The notes under the pieces: generated by a model
What the model was told of the DNA's origin: nothing
What the model saw: the letters and a program-made list of their open reading frames with translations, nothing else
Databases searched by the model: none
Assembly (NCBI RefSeq): GCF_001983995.1
Contig: NZ_CP019450.1
Span: forward strand, 3,162,001-3,226,000
Length of the DNA: 64,000 bases
Reading direction: 5' to 3'
Source: Halioglobus japonicus
Lineage (GTDB): Bacteria > Pseudomonadota > Gammaproteobacteria > Pseudomonadales > Halieaceae
Part shown: positions 37,858 to 46,986 of the stretch, one piece after another
How positions within the stretch are numbered: the stretch's first letter is position 1
Layout: each line of letters begins with the position of its first letter
Position numbers and translations under genes: made by a program

Positions 37858-39039
37858 TCAGTCGCGTTTGCTAATAAACAGGGCGGCGATATCATCCGGT
37901 GCCGTCTCCACCCGGTCAAGCCCCAGGCGGGTCACCAACTCTTCCGGTGAGTCAGCAGTTTCCTCAAACACCCGGATGAAGTAATTTTCTTTCTCGATCA
38001 GATTTTTCGGCGGCAGGATTTCGAGAATCCCATCCGAGAACAGCGCCAACATGAAGCTGTCTGGCAGATCGATGAGATGTTCCTCGTAATGGGCGTCTGC
38101 CATAATGCCCACCGCGGAGCCCTCTCCTCGCAGATATCGGGCTCCCTCATGGGACACCAGCACCGGCTGAGGCAAGTGCCCCGCGACACTGTAGCGCAAG
38201 GTATTTTCCTGAGTATCGACCACGCCCACAACCATCGTGGCAAACTTACCCACCTCAAGGTCCATGAGCTCCAGGTTCGCCTGCTTGAGCATAGCTACCG
38301 GGCTGTATATGGCATCGTCGTTCTTGCGCAGCAGATCGGAACGTTTGCGCGCAAACAGGTTTTTAAGCAAGACCGTAGCGAAGGCGGAAGAACTGCCATG
38401 CCCGGAGACGTCGGCCATGAGAAAGGTGACATGTCGATCGCCCACCGTAAAATAGTCGGTGAAGTCGCCACTCAGGTATAACGATGGAATCACGGTGTGG
38501 CTGAATACGTAGTCGTCCAGCACCATCGGCGTAGAGGGCAGCATACGCATCTGTACCTGGCGGCCGGCCTGCTGATCCTGCTCAAGTACTTTGATCGTGC
38601 CACGCAGTTCGGTATTGGCGGCTTCCAGACGCTTGCGCGAACGTTCAAGCTCACGCCTTACCTGGCGCTGGCGCCGGCATCGCTCCAGGGAACGCTCCAG
38701 TGCTTCGATGTCATCCAGGGGACGCACAAAGAAATCACTGGCGCCCCAGCGCAATGCCCGCATTATTGACTCTGCGCGAGCCTCATCACTGATCAGTACG
38801 ATGGGGATCTGGTGGTCCAATTCGGGAACCGAGCGCCGAGTGGCATCCCAGGTCAGACCCTCCATATCGAATTCACAGAGGATGACGTCCAACTCCGGAC
38901 GCGAGTGCAGAAATTCACGTGCGCCAAGCGCGGTGGTATGAATTACGGGCTCAAAACCCAGCCCTTTGACAAGCTCGGCCAAGGCTAAAACGCGGGATTT
39001 GTCGTGGTCTACGACCAGTGCAGTTCCGGGAGCATCCAT
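37858..39039 (-). CDS. rssB: Receiver-PP2C phosphatase, RssB/HsbR-like, with degenerate receiver
   Basis: 393 residues from the ATG at 39039, close to Pseudomonas RssB as I recall it. Residues 5-120 form a CheY-like receiver, 120-170 a coiled-coil linker (RRQRQVRRELERSRKRLEA), and about 190-390 a PP2C/SpoIIE phosphatase (GDFTDYFTV near 211, MADVSGHGSSSAF near 227, FSDGILEI near 345, DDIAALFI at the end). The phosphoacceptor position in DVILCEFDMEG is Glu56, and the conserved Lys is Arg (FFVRPL), so the receiver probably cannot be phosphorylated. It lies between mlaA and the STAS gene, as in Pseudomonas. Confidence 0.85.
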   Translation of the reverse strand: MDAPGTALVVDHDKSRVLALAELVKGLGFEPVIHTTALGAREFLHSRPELDVILCEFDMEGLTWDATRRSVPELDHQIPIVLISDEARAESIMRALRWGASDFFVRPLDDIEALERSLERCRRQRQVRRELERSRKRLEAANTELRGTIKVLEQDQQAGRQVQMRMLPSTPMVLDDYVFSHTVIPSLYLSGDFTDYFTVGDRHVTFLMADVSGHGSSSAFATVLLKNLFARKRSDLLRKNDDAIYSPVAMLKQANLELMDLEVGKFATMVVGVVDTQENTLRYSVAGHLPQPVLVSHEGARYLRGEGSAVGIMADAHYEEHLIDLPDSFMLALFSDGILEILPPKNLIEKENYFIRVFEETADSPEELVTRLGLDRVETAPDDIAALFISKRD

Positions 39040-39161
39040 CAGTGATAATTCGCGTGTAACTGTCGCTGACACTACGCCCATCACTCAGCACAGGCAACAT
39101 ACCTTTGGCCGGTTTTGGCAAGATTTCACAACTTTTTCAATCATCGCCCGGCAAGGGTGGA

Positions 39162-39883
39162 TCAGAACTCTTCCCAGTCTTCTTCCTGGTCAAAGTCAGA
39201 GAAATTGTCCTGGACAACGCCGTCGTTTACAAAGGTATTGCGGTTTTGCAGGTACGCGTCGCGAACGAAGATATAGGGGTCACCAGTGAGTAGTTCATCT
39301 GCGGCCAGCAACCGGGCGCGGCCGTCCACCAGCTCCAGACCCCACAATGAATTTCGCAGTGGAACATTATCGATATAAGTGGGTACCGACGTGTAGGTAT
39401 CAACAATGGTGCCGGTCCCGCTACGGAACGTCCGTGGCCCAAAGAACGGCACCATAATATACGGCCCGAATCCACTCCCCAGATGGCGAGGGTGTGACCA
39501 AAATCGGTTCGATAAGGTGATATACCCATGGGCGTGGCCACATCAAATAATCCGACCAGACCCAACGTGCTGTTGATCAAGAAACGGCCACCACCTTGTG
39601 CCGCGCCGCCAAAGCGCCCTTGCAAGACGCCGTTAATCGCTGAGTTAAAGTCGTACATGTTGGCAAACATGTTGCCCACGCCACGCTTGGCAAACGACGG
39701 CATGACCCAGTCGTAACCCACGGCTACCGGGCGCATCAGGTATTTGTCGAGCGTATTATTCAGCGCAAACAATGGGCGATTGATCGACTCCAGTGGATCG
39801 ATATTTTTCTCTTGCTCCTGTGCCATCGAGGCCAGGGGCAACAAAAGTGCCAGCGTGAGCATCAGGCGAGTAAGGGTTTTCAT
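39162..39883 (-). CDS. mlaA: Intermembrane phospholipid transport protein MlaA, one frameshift
   Basis: The first frame encodes a signal peptide (MKTLTRLMLTLALLLPLASMA) and the MlaA core (IDPLESINRPLFALNN; LINSTLGLVGLFDVATPMG; GHTLAIWGVDSG). It then breaks near 39473, and the next frame carries the expected continuation MVPFFGPRTFRSGTG and YIDNVPLRNSLWGLELVD. Restoring one base gives 240 residues ending DWEEF. MlaA removes mislocalised phospholipid from the outer leaflet with porins. There is no lipobox Cys after the signal peptide, unusual for a protein normally described as a lipoprotein. It is upstream of rssB on the same strand. A consensus error is the likeliest cause of the break. Confidence 0.87.
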
Positions 39884-39954
39884 ATCGACGTATACGAGTC
39901 AGCGGGAAACGTGGATGTTACGCGCGGGTGCAGTGGGAAGCAAATCACACACCA

Positions 39955-40701
39955 TTACATCTGCGCGACCAGCACGTCGAGGCCAAGCATTTGCTCAACC
40001 TGCTCCAGGGCAAAAGCCTGCATATTTTCCAATGGCATGCCCAGTTCATTGGCAAGCGTCGCCAACAAGGTATCGACCGGCTGAGCATCGCCGTCGCGAA
40101 ACAGCTCCAACAGGCGCGCCGTTGCCGCATTGATTTCGATGAACTTCACCTCATCATGTCTATCGCGATACACCACCAGATAACAGGGATCAGCGGGCGC
40201 CTCCGGCTTAAAGCCGGGGCCGATATGATGCACGGGAAACTGGTAGGCCAATACCCAGGCCAGGGGTGACAGGGTCAGCAAGGCTGATCCGGTGTCATCC
40301 AGTTCCAGCCGTGGCGGCAACTCCTGCTCGGCGACATCCAGAGCCAACTCCACCCACTCGTAGTGGGCCAACTCGTCCAGAAACGGCGGATCGCATGGGC
40401 GCGGCGTGTGCTCATTCATAAGGAATTGAATAAATTCCTGGCTGATTTCCAGGAAATACGGCGAACGACAGCGATGGCCATCCAGGAACGCGCGCACCAG
40501 CGCACGCCATTCGTCTTCGGCATACAGGCTGCGGAGCACTGGAAAGCCGCCGCGTATAAAACCTTCCACATTGTTGTAAATCAGGTCGCGATACACCTTC
40601 AGGCGGCGTTCCTCGACCTGTTCGGGCGCCGGGTTGTGCTCAGGATCGCGTAGGTAACTGGCCATGCGCATCTGGCTGTCACGCAACTGCTGGACTGTCA
40701 T
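39955..40701 (-). CDS. hvfC: HvfC-like RiPP partner protein (DUF2063-type)
   Basis: 248 residues. The N-terminus ([38 protein letters not shown] near residue 32) is the helical DUF2063 putative DNA-binding-like domain. The rest is an alpha/beta partner domain ([29 protein letters not shown] near 105) ending in a PqqD-like segment ([16 protein letters not shown] near 191). In Haemophilus and similar clusters such a protein helps the MNIO enzyme recognise its precursor peptide. Its ATG overlaps the hvfB stop in ATGA. It is the last gene of the precursor-enzyme-partner trio. Confidence 0.82.
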   Translation of the reverse strand: MTVQQLRDSQMRMASYLRDPEHNPAPEQVEERRLKVYRDLIYNNVEGFIRGGFPVLRSLYAEDEWRALVRAFLDGHRCRSPYFLEISQEFIQFLMNEHTPRPCDPPFLDELAHYEWVELALDVAEQELPPRLELDDTGSALLTLSPLAWVLAYQFPVHHIGPGFKPEAPADPCYLVVYRDRHDEVKFIEINAATARLLELFRDGDAQPVDTLLATLANELGMPLENMQAFALEQVEQMLGLDVLVAQM

Positions 40702-41549
40702 GCGGTCATGGCCTCCGGAGCGTTACTTCCATCGCGCTGGATCGCTCGCACCCGCTCTACTTCAGCGAGCAATTCCTCCAGCGGCGGCAGGTTGAAGTCG
40801 CGTTCCAGCAATGTCGGCAACACGCCTACCCGCTTGTAAGCTTGGGCCAGCAGGTTCCAGACCGGATCGATCACATCGGCACCATGTGTATCCACTTTGA
40901 GATCATCCGCCTCATCGAAATGACCTGCGATATGAATATACCTGGCGCGCGCCAGCGGCAAAGCATCGAGAAATTCTATAGGGTCGTACTGATGGTTAAT
41001 GCTGTTCACGTAAATATTGTTCACGTCCAGGAGCAGATCGCAGCCGCTCTCCTCCAGAACCGCATTAATGAACTGCGATTCGCTGAGGTCTCTATGGGGC
41101 TGTGCGTAATAGGACGCATTTTCCAGGGCAATCGGTTCACCGATGATGTCCTGTACGCGACGCACGCGCTCAGCGACGTAGTGCACGGCTTCTTCGGTAA
41201 ACGGTATCGGCAGCAAATCGTACAGGTGCCCTTCTGCTGCACAGTAGGTGAGGTGTTCGCTGTACAGTGGCACATCGAACTCGTCCATAAAACGGCGCAC
41301 TGATTTCACCAGCTCGGTATCAAGCTCATCGGGGCCACCAATATCCAGCGACAGGCCATGCAGTGCGATCGGATAACGCTCGGCCATCTGGCGAAATTGA
41401 CGCCCGTAACGGCCGCCCACACCAATCCAGTTTTCCGGCGCTACTTCCAGGAAGTCAACAGCGCCTTGCTGCATAGACGAAAGCGGACCCAAAAGGGCCC
41501 GCCTGAGTCCGAGTCCCGCGCCGCGGAACTCTGTTGCTTTAGAAGGCAT
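40698..41549 (-). CDS. hvfB: MNIO (DUF692) RiPP-modifying enzyme, HvfB-like
   Basis: 283 residues from the ATG at 41549 ([17 protein letters not shown]), which overlaps the frame-corrected precursor stop in TAATG. DUF692 TIM-barrel marks are visible: [12 protein letters not shown] near residue 32, [10 protein letters not shown] near 65, YSEHLTYC near 96, ALENASYY near 141, [11 protein letters not shown] near 172, and YIHIAGHFD near 206. His, Asp, Asn and Glu in these segments bind the two or three iron atoms of the family. Related enzymes convert precursor Cys into oxazolone/thioamide or other copper-binding groups. The neighbouring EGKCG peptide is the clear substrate candidate. Confidence 0.88.
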   Translation of the reverse strand: MPSKATEFRGAGLGLRRALLGPLSSMQQGAVDFLEVAPENWIGVGGRYGRQFRQMAERYPIALHGLSLDIGGPDELDTELVKSVRRFMDEFDVPLYSEHLTYCAAEGHLYDLLPIPFTEEAVHYVAERVRRVQDIIGEPIALENASYYAQPHRDLSESQFINAVLEESGCDLLLDVNNIYVNSINHQYDPIEFLDALPLARARYIHIAGHFDEADDLKVDTHGADVIDPVWNLLAQAYKRVGVLPTLLERDFNLPPLEELLAEVERVRAIQRDGSNAPEAMTA

Positions 41550-41898
41550 TAGCCGCCGCACTTACCTTCGCCGCACTTGCCTTCACCGCCGGCTTTCTTT
41601 TCGCCGCCGCACTTTCCTTCGCCGCACTTGCCTTCATGGCCGGCTTTTTTCTCGCCGCCACATTTGCCTTCGCCGCACTTGCCTTCGCCCCGGCTTTCTC
41701 TTCACCGCATTTGCCTTCGCCACACTTACCTTCGCCGCACTTGCCTTCGCTGTGCTTGTCGTAGTTGGCGAGGTCGTAACCACCGCTCAGCTGAGTAGAA
41801 GAAAACGGGTTAACCTCGGCAGTTGCCAGAGGTGCAATAGAAGTCGCCAGGAACGCGGCACCGAAAGCGACTGCAAGAGGTTTTTTTGACTGTGACAT
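41549..41898 (-). CDS. hvfA: EGKCG-repeat RiPP precursor (HvfA-like), one frameshift
   Basis: From the ATG at 41898 the product has a signal peptide ([17 protein letters not shown]...PLATA) and a leader ([18 protein letters not shown]), then EGKCG repeats. After three repeats the frame is lost at the C run 41688-41691. Restoring one base gives six more EGKCG units separated by GGEKKAG spacers and a stop at 41549-41551, coupled to hvfB by TAATG. The corrected length is 116 residues with nine EGKCG motifs. The encoded Cys would be modified by HvfB and HvfC to bind copper in the periplasm. As read, the frame instead drifts into Ala/Lys-rich sequence, a clear artefact or lesion. Confidence 0.85.
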
Positions 41899-42047
41899 GG
41901 TTATTTCCCTGTGGTTATCCAAATTTCATAGTTTTGCCGCCACGATGACCTGAAATCATCCGTTGCACCTTGGCGTGCTAGATATGACTCAAGTTGATGA
42001 ACTAAGTTTCGTCAACTTCAACTTTTTTAGAGGGTCATCACTAACAA

Positions 42048-45000
42048 TCACTGTGGATTCGCTTCCAACCACTGCTCCACCTCCCGCCATTGCTGGGCAA
42101 GGCGCTTTTCAGAGACCGCCTGGCGAGTCCCCAGATGCTGGGCAAACAGTGACACCCGGTACTCTTCGAGCATGAATCGATACTGCATGGCCGCCGGACA
42201 GGCCGCGAGGAACCCGGCACGTTGGCTCGTTGCCTGCTGCAATGGTTCAGTGAGCCCGGCCAGCAATGCACAGTATTTTTCATCCTTGGCCACCTGTCCG
42301 CTGAGGCGTTCGATTCGATTCAGCAGCGCCTTCATATACCGCGGGTACTGGACCAGCCAACTGGCAGGTGTATCGCGCAAAAATCCCGCGACCAACAGGC
42401 CACTGACCTGGTCATCAATATCACGCTTGATGTTCGGCCAGCGCTGCATGGGCGATGCCGCTAGTTTGGTCCGAGCGGTAGCAAGGGGCTTGAGCGCCGC
42501 CAACACGGTAGTTTCTATCTCATTGGCGCGACTGATGACATCTCCCTTGCCGCGTTCAAGCTGTTTGCCAAAGTCCGCTTCGCTATAGGGAAGTTGCTCG
42601 TCCAATGACATCGCCTGAACGTACGCTGCGTCGATAAGATCATCGACCAGCGCGGTTCGGTCCAGACCGGCGCCGGCGAGCACCAGATTAAAGTCATTGC
42701 CGCGCAACAGTTGCTTGCGTAGATATTTCACTTGTTGTGCGCTGTGCAGGCGTAGCATGTGCAATACACCTTCGCGATGCGCCAGCCTGGCGACCGCCGG
42801 ATAATCACACAACTCAATAGCAGCGCCCTTCTCGCGGGGCACGAGGGCAGGATAAGAAACAATATCCTGACCGGCTTGGCGAAAGCGCCATTCACGGGGC
42901 ACATCGCCAAAGTCCCAGCGAGTCAATCCATCGCGGGCCGGTGAAGCCGTTTTGGCCTTTCCTACACTCTGGCGGGTGTCGTCCCGGAAGCGGTCGATCA
43001 GCGCCTGCAGATTGCGGCCCTGAGCGAGCAGCTTGCCCTGGGCATCGACCACACGAACATTCATCCGATAGTAGTCATCGAGCTTGCCCGCGGACCAGTC
43101 CGCTGGCGTTAGTTGGACATTACCCATCTTGTCCAGGGTACGCGACAGCGCCTGAAGCAGGTCACTATCATCCGGCTCGAGTGTCGCCAGCGCCCGGTCG
43201 ACAAAATCCGGCGCCGGGACCAGCCGCTTGCGCTTGTCCTTAGGCAGGCTTTTGACCAGTGCAATACACTTTTCACGTAGCAGGCCTGGTACCAGCCAGT
43301 CAAACAGAAACCGCGGCACGCGGTTCAGCAGCGCTACCGGCACAGTGACCGACACGCCGTCCGCCTCCTTACCCGGTTCGAACTGATAGCTCAGGCGAAA
43401 ACTCATGTCCTGCCAATCGAGACTGGAGGGGAACTGGTCTTCCAGCTCCCCACCCGGGTCCCGGGCCAGCAGCTGCTCGCGGGCCATTTGCAGGCTCTCG
43501 CCCCGCTCCGGGCTGCGCTTCAACCAGGACTGCAATCGGCCGGCGGTGTAGGCGTTATCGGGCAGGCGCTCATTGTAGAACTCGAAGATGACTTCCTCGT
43601 CCACCAGAATATCGCGCCGACGGGTGCGCGATTCCAGCTCCTCCACCTCGCGCACCAGGCGCAGATTGTGCTTGAGGAAGGGCGGATGCTGTCGGTACTT
43701 ACCGGCGACAAGGCCTTCGCGAATCAACAGCTCACGTGACTCCTCCGGCGCCAGCGGGCCGTAGTGAACAGAGCGTTTATCGGCAATCGTAAGCCCGTAC
43801 AGGGTCAGCCGTTCCCAGGCCATGACCCTGCCACTGCGCGACTGCCAGCGCGGCTGGTAGTAGTGGTGCTTGAGCAAATCGGGGTTGATGTCCACGACCC
43901 ACAGCGGATCGATGGCAGCGACGGTACGGGCAAAGACTTTGCTGGTTTCAACAATTTCAGCCGCCACAATCCACTTCGGCCGCTTACGCGACAAACCGGA
44001 CCCCGGAAAAATCTGCAGCTTGCGATTGCGTGCGCCCAGGTACTCGCGATCTTCATGGTGCTGGGCAATGTTACCCAGCAGGCCCGCCAGCAGGGCGCGA
44101 TGCACACCCTGATAGTTCTCTTCTTCGGGTAACTGAGCAGGCGTTTTAATTTTTTGCTGACGACAGGCGATGCTCAACTGGGCGTGAATATCGCGCCACT
44201 CGCGCATGCGCATGAACGACAGAAACTCTTTCTTGCACAATTTGCGCAGCTGATTCTGGCTCAGTGCCTGGCGCTGCTCTTCGTAGTAACGCCAGAGGTT
44301 CAGCCAGCCGAGAAAATCAGATTTCTCGTGACGAAAACGCGCGTGGGCCTGATCGGACTGTTGCTGTTTATCGGCCGGTCGCTCCTTTGGATCCTGCACC
44401 GCCAGTGCTGCAGCAATCACCAGCACCTCCGCCATACAACCCAGTTCGCCCGCAGCCAGCACCATTCGCCCCAACCGGGGATCGACCGGCAGTCGGGCCA
44501 TGCGCCGGCCCACCGAAGTCAGTTCACGATCCGGTGTCACCGCACCCAGCTCTTCGAGCAGTTTGTAGCCATCGCGCACCAAACGCGGGTCCGGCGGGTT
44601 GATAAACGGAAATGCCTCCACATCACCGAGCCCCAAAATTGTCATTTGCAGGACGACCGCCGCCAGATTGGTACGCAGAATTTCGGGGTCAGTGAATTCA
44701 GGGCGCGACAGGAAGTCCTGCTCGCTATAGAGGCGCAGACAAACGCCCTCTTCTACCCGGCCACACCGTCCCATGCGCTGGTTGGCGCTGGCCTGGGAAA
44801 TCGACTCAATCGGTAGCCGCTGCACCTTGGTGCGATAACTGTAGCGGCTGATGCGGGCATCGCCCGGGTCGATGACGTAGCGAATGCCCGGGACGGTCAG
44901 CGATGTCTCTGCGACGTTGGTCGCCAGAATGACGCGCAGCCCGCGACGGCTACCCAGATCAAACACCCGGTTCTGCTCCGCGGCGCTGAGACGGGCATAC

Positions 45001-45788
45001 AGCGGCAATATGTCGAGCTGGGTTTCACGGCGCAGCAATTTGGCGAGCTCGCGAATGTCTCGCTCACCCGACAGGAACACCAGAATATCGCCCCGTTTGC
45101 CGTAGTCGCCCGCGTCGATGTCCTGAACCAGTGTGGCAATACGCTGCGGGACATCCTCTCCCTCGCCGGGATCGGCATCCAGGTAATGGGTGGTTACGGG
45201 GTAGGTTCGGCCCGATACCTCAATCACCGGGGCATCGTCAAAGTGACGGGCAAAGCTGTCCACATCGATGGTTGCCGATGTGATGATAATTTTCAGGTCC
45301 GGGCGCTGGGGCAGTAACTGCTTGAGGTAACCGAGCAAAAAATCAATATTCAGGCTGCGCTCATGGGCCTCGTCGATAATAATCGTATCGTAGCGGCGCA
45401 ACAGGCGGTCGCGTTGAATTTCCGCCAGCAGGATACCGTCGGTCATCAGCTTGATGGCCGTGTCTTCCGATACCTTGTCAGTAAAGCGCACCTGGTATCC
45501 CACCAGCTGGCCCAACTCCCCCTTCAGCTCCTGGGCAATACGCTGGGCAACGGTGCGGGCAGCGAGACGCCGCGGCTGCGTGTGACCAATCAGCCCGTTC
45601 TGGCCGCGACCCAATTCGAGGCAGATCTTCGGCAACTGGGTGGTTTTACCGGAACCGGTTTCACCGGCCACGATCACCACCTGGTGATTGGCAATGGCGC
45701 GGGCAATCTCCTCGCGGCGCTGAGTGACCGGAAGTGCTTCTGGGTATTCTATCTGTAGGTCGGGGAGCACCCCCTTCTGGTTTGTCAT
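42048..45788 (-). CDS. hrpA: ATP-dependent RNA helicase HrpA
   Basis: 1246 residues, near the length of E. coli HrpA. The DEAH helicase core has Walker A VAGETGSGKTTQLPKI near residue 41, IIIDEAHERSLNIDF near 136, SATID, motif VI QRMGRCGRVEEGVCLRLY near 338, then the HA2, OB and long C-terminal DUF3418 domains (LRLSYQFEPGKEADGVSVTVP near 795). It unwinds RNA and is reported to rescue collided or stalled ribosomes. It is divergent from the MaoC gene, with about 80 bases between the starts. All motifs are intact. Confidence 0.95.
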   Translation of the reverse strand: MTNQKGVLPDLQIEYPEALPVTQRREEIARAIANHQVVIVAGETGSGKTTQLPKICLELGRGQNGLIGHTQPRRLAARTVAQRIAQELKGELGQLVGYQVRFTDKVSEDTAIKLMTDGILLAEIQRDRLLRRYDTIIIDEAHERSLNIDFLLGYLKQLLPQRPDLKIIITSATIDVDSFARHFDDAPVIEVSGRTYPVTTHYLDADPGEGEDVPQRIATLVQDIDAGDYGKRGDILVFLSGERDIRELAKLLRRETQLDILPLYARLSAAEQNRVFDLGSRRGLRVILATNVAETSLTVPGIRYVIDPGDARISRYSYRTKVQRLPIESISQASANQRMGRCGRVEEGVCLRLYSEQDFLSRPEFTDPEILRTNLAAVVLQMTILGLGDVEAFPFINPPDPRLVRDGYKLLEELGAVTPDRELTSVGRRMARLPVDPRLGRMVLAAGELGCMAEVLVIAAALAVQDPKERPADKQQQSDQAHARFRHEKSDFLGWLNLWRYYEEQRQALSQNQLRKLCKKEFLSFMRMREWRDIHAQLSIACRQQKIKTPAQLPEEENYQGVHRALLAGLLGNIAQHHEDREYLGARNRKLQIFPGSGLSRKRPKWIVAAEIVETSKVFARTVAAIDPLWVVDINPDLLKHHYYQPRWQSRSGRVMAWERLTLYGLTIADKRSVHYGPLAPEESRELLIREGLVAGKYRQHPPFLKHNLRLVREVEELESRTRRRDILVDEEVIFEFYNERLPDNAYTAGRLQSWLKRSPERGESLQMAREQLLARDPGGELEDQFPSSLDWQDMSFRLSYQFEPGKEADGVSVTVPVALLNRVPRFLFDWLVPGLLREKCIALVKSLPKDKRKRLVPAPDFVDRALATLEPDDSDLLQALSRTLDKMGNVQLTPADWSAGKLDDYYRMNVRVVDAQGKLLAQGRNLQALIDRFRDDTRQSVGKAKTASPARDGLTRWDFGDVPREWRFRQAGQDIVSYPALVPREKGAAIELCDYPAVARLAHREGVLHMLRLHSAQQVKYLRKQLLRGNDFNLVLAGAGLDRTALVDDLIDAAYVQAMSLDEQLPYSEADFGKQLERGKGDVISRANEIETTVLAALKPLATARTKLAASPMQRWPNIKRDIDDQVSGLLVAGFLRDTPASWLVQYPRYMKALLNRIERLSGQVAKDEKYCALLAGLTEPLQQATSQRAGFLAACPAAMQYRFMLEEYRVSLFAQHLGTRQAVSEKRLAQQWREVEQWLEANPQ

Positions 45789-45868
45789 GCTCCCTCACGA
45801 GCCTATTATCGTGGCGGTGCAATTGCACCCTGGGTTATGCTCTGGGCCCCGCTGATATGAGAGAGACC

Positions 45869-46348
45869 ATGAGTACGCTGACCAACTTCACCTACGACGA
45901 AATCACCATAGGCCAAACTGCCAGCTATTCCAAGCAGGTCACCGAGCTCGATATACAGTTGTTCGCCGCAGTTTCCGGCGACGTCAATCCACTCCATCTG
46001 GACCCCGATTTTGCCGCCAGCACCCGATTCGGGGAGCGCATTGCCCACGGTATGCTGACCGCCTCGGTGATCTCCGCCGCGCTGGCCATGAAACTGCCCG
46101 GGCCAGGCTGTATTTTTATGGAGCAATCGCTCAAATTCCGCCTGCCGGTCAAGATCGGTGACGAGGTGCGGGTGGAACTGGAAGTGGTTGATACGGGCGA
46201 GCGCCGCAAAACGCTCATCATAGACAACAAGGTCTACAACCAGGACGGCAAATTGGTACTCACCGGCACGTCGACCGTCATCGCTCCGTCAGAGAAGCTG
46301 CAGTTGCCCGTGCCGGCCACGCCCATAGCCACCGTATCAGGCGGTTGA
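45869..46348 (+). CDS. MaoC-like (R)-specific enoyl-CoA hydratase
   Basis: 159 residues from the ATG at 45869; the open frame starts earlier but lacks family sequence. The hot-dog fold carries the hydratase-2 motif LFAAVSGDVNPLHLDPDFA near residue 30 and GERIAHGMLTASVISAAL near 56, with the Asp and His of the (R)-hydratase dyad. It matches PhaJ-type enzymes that make (R)-3-hydroxyacyl-CoA, sometimes for PHA. No phaC is nearby, so a general fatty-acid role is equally possible. It overlaps the 3' end of the convergent hypothetical gene by 12 bases. Confidence 0.86.
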   Translation: MSTLTNFTYDEITIGQTASYSKQVTELDIQLFAAVSGDVNPLHLDPDFAASTRFGERIAHGMLTASVISAALAMKLPGPGCIFMEQSLKFRLPVKIGDEVRVELEVVDTGERRKTLIIDNKVYNQDGKLVLTGTSTVIAPSEKLQLPVPATPIATVSGG

Positions 46349-46846
46349 TTCACCGCCTTCTGCCTGCTGCTGAGAGCGCTGAAACTGTTCGTAGTCCAGG
46401 TACATGGGGCGTAGCAGTACCGCAGCCTCGCGATCCGCGGTCTGCACGGACAACACCATCACCGAAGGCTCGTCGTCCTCGACGGTCACACCGGTAATAC
46501 CAATGATCTGATTGTTGGGCTGATTTTGCGCTGTGAACGAAGGAATGTTCTGCTTGTTTTGCAGGGCGTTCACCAGGTTGCCCAGGGTCGTCGCCAGACT
46601 GGTGCGAAACGCACTGTAGTTTAACGTGCCTGGATACTCGCTGTGGTCCAGCGCCAGGTCGAAACGAACCACGGATTTATCTTCCATCTCAACCTTGGTC
46701 AGGGGCACCGCCTTTCCCTCAGCAACCTGTTTGAACAGGTTCTTGGCGTCGGTTCGGGGCGCCTCGATGAAAGCCCGGTGGAGAATATTTACGGCCATCG
46801 TCAGGAACTTGTCGCGCTCGATGGAATGGGTCTGATTGTCTGCCAT
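46337..46846 (-). CDS. Conserved hypothetical protein, function unknown
   Basis: 169 residues from the ATG at 46846 (MADNQTHSIERDKFLTMAV); the open frame runs on upstream through the mnmC promoter. There is no signal peptide or membrane segment. The visible blocks are an N-terminal helical part (LHRAFIEAPRTDAKNLFKQV), a beta-rich middle (VVRFDLALDHSEYPGTLNYS), and the C-terminal VMVLSVQTADREAAVLLRPMYLD. I recognise it only as a gammaproteobacterial protein of unknown role. It is divergent from mnmC with a short gap, so coregulation is possible. Confidence 0.7.
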   Translation of the reverse strand: MADNQTHSIERDKFLTMAVNILHRAFIEAPRTDAKNLFKQVAEGKAVPLTKVEMEDKSVVRFDLALDHSEYPGTLNYSAFRTSLATTLGNLVNALQNKQNIPSFTAQNQPNNQIIGITGVTVEDDEPSVMVLSVQTADREAAVLLRPMYLDYEQFQRSQQQAEGGESTA

Positions 46847-46986
46847 GTTTACCTCGGCTGAAAAGAGCTGCAAGTCTACTGCCACAGGCGGTTGCGAGCA
46901 ACGAAAACCCTGCCATAAAGGCGGGCCTTTGCTATGCTGTGCGGCGCGACGAACCGCCCCCACAACAGCATTCAACAAGGCTTTGC

